DNA of 64,000 nt, from the NCBI RefSeq assembly GCF_030463565.1, contig NC_134661.1, positions 8,270,542 through 8,334,541 of the forward strand, given 5' to 3'. The notes under the pieces are model-generated. The model made no database searches and was not told where the DNA came from. It saw only the letters and a program-made list of their open reading frames with translations. The translations under genes were made by a program, and so were the position numbers. How positions within the stretch are numbered: the stretch's first letter is position 1; every line of letters starts with the position of its first letter. Positions 58,007 to 64,000 of the stretch are shown here, piece after piece. This DNA comes from Pelecanus crispus. Taxonomy: Eukaryota > Chordata > Aves > Pelecaniformes > Pelecanidae.

Positions 58007-59268
58007 ATGGATTTGACGAAGATGGGCATGATCCAGCTGCAGAACCCCTGCCACCCCAGCGGGCTGCTGCACAAAGCCAACCAGATGCGCCTGGCGGGGA
58101 CGCTGTGCGACGTGGTCATCATGGTGGACAGCCAGGAGTTCCACGCGCACCGGACGGTGCTGGCCTGCACCAGCAAGATGTTCGAGATCCTCTTCCACCG
58201 CAACAGCCAGCATTACACCCTGGACTTCCTCTCGCCAAAGACCTTCCAGCAGATCCTGGAGTACGCCTACACCGCCACGCTGCAGGCCAAGGTGGAAGAC
58301 CTGGACGACCTGCTCTACGCCGCCGAGATCCTGGAAATCGAGTACCTGGAGGAGCAGTGCCTGAAGATCCTGGAGACCATCCAGGCCTCCGAGGACAACG
58401 ACGCCGAGGTCGCCATGGCCGACGGAGGCGCCGCCGCCGAGGAAGAGGAGGAGAGGAAGTCGAGGTACATCAAGGGCTTCTTCGTCTCCAAGCCTGCCGG
58501 CGAGGAGAGCGGCTACGCCGGCGCGGCCGGCCAGAGCCTGCCGGCGGCCGCGGCGGAGCAGAGCCCCTCCGCCTCCGCTTCCTTCGGCCCCCTCTCCGCC
58601 ATGAGCCCCACCAAGGCGGCGGTGGACAGCTTGATGACCATCGGGCAGTCGCTGCTGCAGGGCGCCCCGCCGCCCGCCGCCCCCGAGGACTCGCGCCCCG
58701 CCGCCCGCCGCCCCCCCGGCCTCGCCGAGGTCAAAACCGAAGCGATGCAGGTGGACGATGCCTCCGGCCGCGACAGCCCGCGGGCGGCCGAGCCCGGCGC
58801 CTCCGGCGGCGAGAAGCCCGAGGAGAAGGGCAAGGAAGGGCCCGGCACCCCGACCCGCGGCAGCGTCATCACCAGCGCCCGCGAACTGCACTACGCCCGC
58901 GAGGAGGGCGCCGAGCCCCCGCCCGAGCCCGGCCAGGGGCTGCCCCTGGGGCCCGAGCCCTCCGCCGCTGCCGCCCAGGGCGAGAAGCCCCTGGGCATCT
59001 ACTCCCTGCTGCCGAACCACAAGACTGAGCCGGTGCTCGGCGTGCCGCCCTCCGTGGCGTCCGCCCTGCACGTGCAGCCGGCCCTGGCCGTCTCCATGGA
59101 CTTCAGCGCCTACGGGGGGCTGCTGCCCCAGGGCTTCATCCAGCGGGAGCTGTTCAGCAAGCTGGGGGAGCTGGCGGCCGGCATGAAGACGGAGAGCAGA
59201 GCCCTGGGCGAGCAGTGCAGCGTGTGCGGGGCAGAGCTGCCGGACAACGAGACCCTCGAGCAGCACAG
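58007..59268 (+). CDS. ZBTB16: ZBTB16 (PLZF), first coding exon: BTB domain and repressor region
   Basis: 420 complete codons plus two bases, ending at the donor CACAG|GTGAGC. The start MDLTKMGMIQLQNPCHPSGL is identical to human PLZF and has a good GCGCCATGG context. The BTB/POZ domain spans about residues 1-126, with the charged-pocket residues D35 and R49 present. It dimerises and recruits NCOR/SMRT and HDACs. A less conserved Ala/Pro/Glu-rich repressor region follows, with conserved blocks MSPTKAAVDSLMTIGQSLLQ, SSVITSARELHY-like and ALAVSMDFSAYGGLLPQGF, and a SUMO consensus VKTE (K243). The exon ends within the first C2H2 finger (CSVCGAELPDNETLEQHR). The remaining fingers are outside the window. 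PLZF is a nuclear transcription factor in stem-cell, limb and innate-lymphoid programs. Confidence 0.97.
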
Positions 59269-62200
59269 GTGAGCGCCGAAGCCGCCGCGTTCTGCGCCGG
59301 GTGGGATCTCGCCGGAGGATTTCGGGTTTCGGGCGGGCGGCGGGCGCGCCGGCGCAAAGTTCCCGGCGCGTACCCCGAAACCGGGACGCGCTCGGAGGGA
59401 CGGCTGTCGCGACTTTCGCGGGGCTGGCAGCCATGCCAGAAGGTTCCTTGCCGCGAGCGCCGGCTGGGGAGGACAGCCCGGACGGGGCTCGGGCCGTAGC
59501 CGTTTCCTGCTAGCGCAGACCCCGCCGGTTTCCCTCACCGGTTTCCCTCACCGGCGTTTGCCGAACGGCTCGCGGTTGCTACCCCTTTAGTTTAGGGATC
59601 TGCGTGTAAATGGCATGTAAGGGGATGCCGTGGGGTCAGGCAGCCCTCGCCCACCCTCCGCCAGGAGCTGATCCCTCCCGCGCCGGCACCCGGGAGCGTC
59701 CGCGGGGGGCGAGGAGGAGGAGGGGGGGGGGAGAGACCTGTGGGATCCCCGCGCCCGGCCGCAGCGATGACATTTGCATCGCTGCACGCAGCGCCTTGCC
59801 GGCCCCGGTGGCTTTATGCCGCTCAGCCTCCCGGTTTATGAAATATTTGCACTTTGCGCAAAGTAGCGCCTAGGTCGGGCTGCGCAGCGCTGAGGCGAGC
59901 GCAGAGGGCTCGTGCCGCCGCGGAGCCGCGGGTCCCTCCCTGCGGGGCCGCGCTCGGGGTGAACCTCCAGCGGCTGCGATTTCGGGGCTCCCCTGCTCGG
60001 GGTTGGGGGGGAAATTTGTGCTCACGCCGAGCCCTGCGCCTCGGGGGGCTGCTGCTGGGTGGGAGCGCGGCGGTCCTTATCGGCACGTGAGTTCGGTGCC
60101 CCCCCCAGTTTACCGTCTCTCGATCGTGGGAGCGGGGACCAGAGCTCGCTCCCCGATTTGGCCGGGGAACGGAGTCGCGTTAATTACCGCGCCTGTATCG
60201 GCATCGCCGGTCAAACCACTCGGTGCTGGGCGTGCTTCGGTGACTGCTGCGCAGCGCTGGCCCCCGGCGCGGCGGCAGGACGGCAGCGTCCTGCTGGGGG
60301 AAGGCAGCAACGGCACGGCGCCGGAGCTGCTCGCAGCCTCCCCGGGCCACGCGCCGCCTCGGATTTTTAATGAATCAACAGGTTAATTGGTCCTGATGCG
60401 CATAACGTGCTCCAGGGACGGCGGCCGTGCCGGTGCGCATCTCCGGCGGGGGAGCCGGTGCTGCCGGCGCGCTCGCCGCCTGCGGAGCCTGCCGCCCGCG
60501 AGCGATGCGGGATGCTCCGGAGCCGGCGCTGGGTGCCGGAGCAGCGGCTCCCCGCACGCTCAGCCCGTGAACGTTTGCGGTACGGAGTGGGGTTCTCGGC
60601 CCACTGCGGGCTCACGAGCGCCGGCAGCGTCGCCTCTCGCTCTGGCCGGCGGCTCGGAGCCGCCGAGAGCAGCCCTCGCCCCTCGGAGGGGTCCCCCAGC
60701 CCTTTGCGGGTGGGGGGCTGCTTTCTGCTTTGTTCCCCCCGCCTCGCGAGCGGGAGAGCCGGGGCTCGCGTTGGGAGCGTGCCCGAAGCCGCCTCAGTGC
60801 GGCTCTTCCCCGGCCGCGCCGTGATGCAGACCGAACGTCACCGGAGGAGAGCTGCAGTGAAGGCTCAGAGAGAATTTTAACGTGCCTTTCTGCCACGGCC
60901 TCGACCATCTCCCTTTCCCCCTCCGAGCCCGGGAGCGGTGACGGATGCGGCCGCGGGAGAGGGCAGCGCCGGGGCTGCCCGGCTGCTCCTGCCGCTGGCC
61001 GGGGACCTGCGCCGCGGCAGGGCCGGCTGTTGGGTCGCATCCTTCCCCCTGCGCCCGAGCAGGCGGGGGAATGGGGGAAAACGCGGCCCAGCCTGTCCAC
61101 TGCAGCAGCCCCCGTTTCACACCGACTTCCTGGGCTCTCCTTATTTTGACAAGCACGGCTGCAGCCGTAGCTTATTTCGTAATTATTCGTGAGCCTTATC
61201 AGGCGGCTGGGCGCGCGCCGTGCTCCCGCGAGCGCTGGGGTCTGGCCGAAGGACGGAGCTGAGCGCCGGCCCCTGCGAGCCGCCCTCGAAGGCCGTTGCT
61301 TGAGCCGGCACCAAGCTCCCGTTTGCCTGTTCCGGCTTTCAGGCCGGTTACCTGGCGCTGGCAAACTTCGCAGGGCGAGCCAAATCCTGCGAGCCATTTG
61401 TAAACTGAGCTGCAAGACCGTCCATGTTGAAAGGCGTTGGGCGACAGTCAAGTGAACTTACCCCCCCCCCCCCCCCAAAAAAAGAGTCTAAATGCAAGGT
61501 GGTTCGTGTGTAGACGAGGTCTCGTGTGGCTTTTTTTATGGTGTTTGCTTTCTAATACGTGGTGAAAATTACCATTTGGGGGGATTTGTGGGACCGTATT
61601 GTATTTACGGAGCCGTTACACAGCGTCTACACTAGGCTGGGATCCGTAACTCCCGGCTGGAGCGGTTCTGGTGGTGGTGGCAGCTGCACCGTGCCGGCTA
61701 CGGGCTCCTCTCCGCGCCAGTGCCTGCCGGAGAGGTGCTCTGGGGGGACCTGCGCCCCGCGCCGAGGTGCCGGCACCGCCTCCCCGAGCCGGCTGTCGGC
61801 GGGGGCAGGATGTGCCGGGGGCCACCGCGGTGTCGCTCGTCGACCGGCGGCTTTCGCTGACCTCTTTCTGCTGCGCATCTGCTGCTGTGGTTTTGCTTTC
61901 CGACCCCGAAGTGAGCGCGGAGGGGAGGTGCCCAGAGCAGAGTCGTTCCCGGCTGCGGTGAGCGGGGGGCGGCTGCCGGGGAGGGGCACCTCCGGCGCGG
62001 GACGCGCGGCCGCCCCGGCGCGATGCTCGGCCGCCCGGCGCGATGGCTTTCCCATGCCGAGCCCCGCGGGCGACAGGCGGAGCCCGGCCAGGGCTGACAC
62101 CGCTCCTTCTGCAAGGCGCTTAGCGAGCCAACGCGTGCCGCGCCTGTTTGCGTTGCGCGAGCGAGCGCATGCATATGGCGGGTATGTTTGTTTACACACG

Positions 62201-62484
62201 CGCACTTATATAAGTGTAAATATATATGTTTATAGTCTGGAGCCTCCCGAGTGGCGTTCCTGCCTTCATCAGCGTGGGAAGCGCGCAGGGAAAAGGAGAG
62301 CGGAGGGCCGGGCTGGCTTTTTGCCGGGTTTTGGCAAGCGCGCGGAGGGGGCCGCTCGCCCCGGGTGATGGAGGGTGCCCGCGGGACGGCCGTCTGCCCC
62401 AGCCCTGGGCGGGAGCGTGGCTCCGCGGCCGCCCTCGGCCTCGTGGCAGCGTCGTGCGTGCCCTGTCGTAACGCGGGCCGGGCG
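59269..62484 (+). other. ZBTB16 intron, no further exon seen
   Basis: GC-rich intron sequence. CpG-island character continues to about 60.1 kb. I see no exon encoding the next PLZF fingers (expected to begin KLHSGMKTYGC). A C16 run lies at 61,461-61,476. AT-rich TATATAAG-like sequence lies near 62,200-62,240. Confidence 0.6.
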
Positions 62485-62886
62485 AGAGCGCAGGCTCGCG
62501 GCCTTTTGGCAGCTGAGCGGCCGGCCGGGCGAGAGCACGGGCTCGCGGCCTTTTGGCAGCCGAGCGGCCAGCCAGGCCAGAGTGCGGGCTCGCGGCCTTT
62601 TGGCAGCCAAGCGGCCAGCCGGGCCAGAGCACGGGCTCGCGGCCTTTTGGCAGCCGAGCGGCCGGCCGGGCCAGAGCGCGGGCTCGCGGCCTTTTGGTGG
62701 CCGAGCGGCCGGCCGGGCCAGAGCGCGGGCTCGCGGCCTTTTGGTGGCCCAGCGGCCGGCCAGAGCGCGGGCTCGCGGCCTTTTGGTGGCCAAGCGGCCG
62801 GCCAGAGCGCGGGCTCGCGGCCTTTTGGTGGCCCAGCGGCCGGGCCAGAGCGCGGGCTCGCGGCCTTTTGGTGGCCAAGCGGCCGC
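62485..62886. repeat. GC-rich minisatellite, nine units of 42-47 bp
   Basis: Nine units begin AGAGC(G/A)C at 62,485, 62,532, 62,579, 62,626, 62,673, 62,720, 62,762, 62,804 and 62,847. Each carries GGCTCGCGGCCTTTTGG and AGCGGCC. The first five are 47 bp with a GGCAGC-type centre, changing to GGTGGC at the fifth. The last four are 42-43 bp and have lost part of GGCCGGCC. Open frames on both strands arise from the repeat, not coding. Confidence 0.96.
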
Positions 62887-63660
62887 AAGCCTCGACGCTG
62901 ACTCTGGGCGAGGGTTTCTGGTCCCCAAGCCTGCTGGCTGCTGCGGCATCCTTTTTTTTTTTTTCCTTCTTCACCGAGCTTATGATTTTGACTAATTGAG
63001 TGTATATTGAGTCGGCGACTCTTTAATTTTTTTTATAAAAGATTTCCTTCTAGGTTCAGCAAAGTTCAAACTTAATCTAATGTCGGTATCGATCGTCGCT
63101 TCTAATTGCAGACAAAAAAAGCCATGGTTCAGCGGCCCTTTTTGGGTTCGTTTGTATGAAGAAAAACCTCCCGAGCTGCGACGCCAACGCCATGCTGAGC
63201 CCGGAGTCATTTGTCATCGGGATGTTAAATACCTTAAAACTTTATAAAAGATGTGTTTTCATTTTCTTAATGTCAATAGCAAGAGGGAAGACTGCGGGTG
63301 GGGACGCAGTTCGAGAAAGTTCGCAAGCGGATGGGCTTGCATCCGAAACCCCGATGCTGTCCGGGAGGTCGCCCGCCATAGCGATGCCGCTTGCCGCCGG
63401 CGTTTGCCACGTGTGTCTGTGCGAGATGGGGATGCTCGGCTGGAAAATGAAAGTGCTTTGCGGCGACGGCGTCACCAGGCCAGCGGCGGGCGAACGCTCC
63501 CCTTGGAGCAGTTTTGGCTGGAAGGTGACTGTCCTCGCCGTCCTATGGGGATGTGCCTTGGGGAAAGCCTCCGTTCGCGTTTTCACGTCTCGGTTTTGAG
63601 GTTTTACGGCTGAGCGGTTGCCTCAAAGACGTGCTCTGGTGGAGTGTGGGAAGGGTGGGA
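62887..63660 (+). other. ZBTB16 intron, no gene seen
   Basis: AT-rich sequence at about 62,950-63,260 with TTTATAAAAGA-type motifs at 63,034 and 63,240, then unique sequence up to the CR1 fragment. No exon is recognised. Confidence 0.5.
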
Positions 63661-63661
63661 A

Positions 63662-63928
63662 TAGACGTGGCACTGTTGGGACATGGTTTAGTGGGCACGG
63701 TGGTGTTGGGTTGATGGTTGGACTGATGATCTTAGAGACTCTTTCCAACCTTAGTGATTCCCAGTTTTTACTTTCATTCAAAAATAATCCAGCAGCCAAG
63801 CCAGGAAACATGAAATTATGACTCTCCCCTTAATTGGTTTAGCGGTGGCCTTGGCAGTGTTAGGTTAATGGTTGGACTGGATGATCTTCGAGGTCTTTTC
63901 CAAGCTAAACAATTCTGTGATTCTATGA
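63662..63928 (+). repeat. CR1 LINE 3' end with double tail
   Basis: The fragment begins in the ORF2 terminus (TAGACGTGGCACTGTTGGGA). It runs through the first tail (GGTGTTGGGTTGATGGTTGG), the spacer (CAGTTTTTACTTTCATTC, AGGAAACATGAAATTA) and the second tail (GGTTAATGGTTGGACTGGAT) to a CTGTGATTCTATGAAT end. The order is the same as at 16,612-16,977. It lies in the ZBTB16 intron in sense orientation. Confidence 0.9.
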
Positions 63929-64000
63929 ATAAGGAGGTTTGCTCTTCCACCGTGGCTGCCGACCAGCCGCGGTAGCCCAAACTGCAGAGTTTTGCCCTCT

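Noticed and set aside
58105-59028. 307-residue Arg-rich plus-strand frame within the ZBTB16 exon
   Set aside because: It is an out-of-frame shadow of the conserved BTB-containing frame.
57083-59434. 783-residue open frame on the minus strand across the ZBTB16 coding exon
   Set aside because: It is antisense to a clearly conserved exon, its composition follows the GC-rich codon-third-position bias, and it has no recognisable domain. It is a shadow of ZBTB16.
61698-62995. Several long open frames on both strands of the nine-unit minisatellite
   Set aside because: They consist of the repeat translated in different frames, with no initiation or splice evidence.

Overview
The window is nuclear DNA from a bird. 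The evidence is four vertebrate genes with GT-AG introns, CR1 LINE fragments of avian subfamilies, two LTRs of a type common in bird genomes, and compact GC-rich, minisatellite-rich sequence typical of an avian microchromosome. The order REXO2 - RBM7 - NNMT - ZBTB16 matches human 11q23 and, from memory, the chicken chromosome 24 region. The exact species cannot be named. No prokaryotic features, CRISPR arrays, tRNA or rRNA genes were seen.

Layout. About 1-20.5 kb is intergenic sequence beyond the 3' end of REXO2, with four CR1 loci (two very old) and some AT-rich islands. A possible end of another gene touches the left edge (3-116, weak). REXO2 (20.8-26.5 kb, minus, 7 coding exons, 232 aa) and RBM7 (27.3-30.8 kb, minus, 5 coding exons, 292 aa) are tandem, with under 1 kb between the RBM7 stop and the REXO2 start. 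Both encode RNA-turnover proteins: a 3'-5' oligoribonuclease and a subunit of the nuclear exosome targeting complex. NNMT (34.6-36.0 kb, minus, 3 exons, 267 aa) is a SAM-dependent small-molecule N-methyltransferase. It is NNMT by synteny but INMT-like in its substrate pocket. A roughly 21-kb gene-free stretch (36-57 kb) holds two LTRs in opposite orientation and AT-rich islands that look like regulatory candidates. The ZBTB16 (PLZF) CpG island, an untranslated first exon and the large first coding exon (58,007-59,268, plus) follow. The rest of ZBTB16 lies beyond the right edge, so 59.3-64 kb is its intron.

I reconstructed all splice junctions by reading frame and GT/AG sites. The three minus-strand genes are complete and intact. 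ZBTB16 is cut only by the window edge. I found no new multi-gene system. The more unusual items are the substrate-pocket changes in NNMT, a G-rich minisatellite in RBM7 intron 1, four ZNF143/THAP11-like sites in the REXO2 promoter, tandem arrays flanking ZBTB16, and a uORF that ends at the same codon number in spliced and unspliced ZBTB16 RNA.
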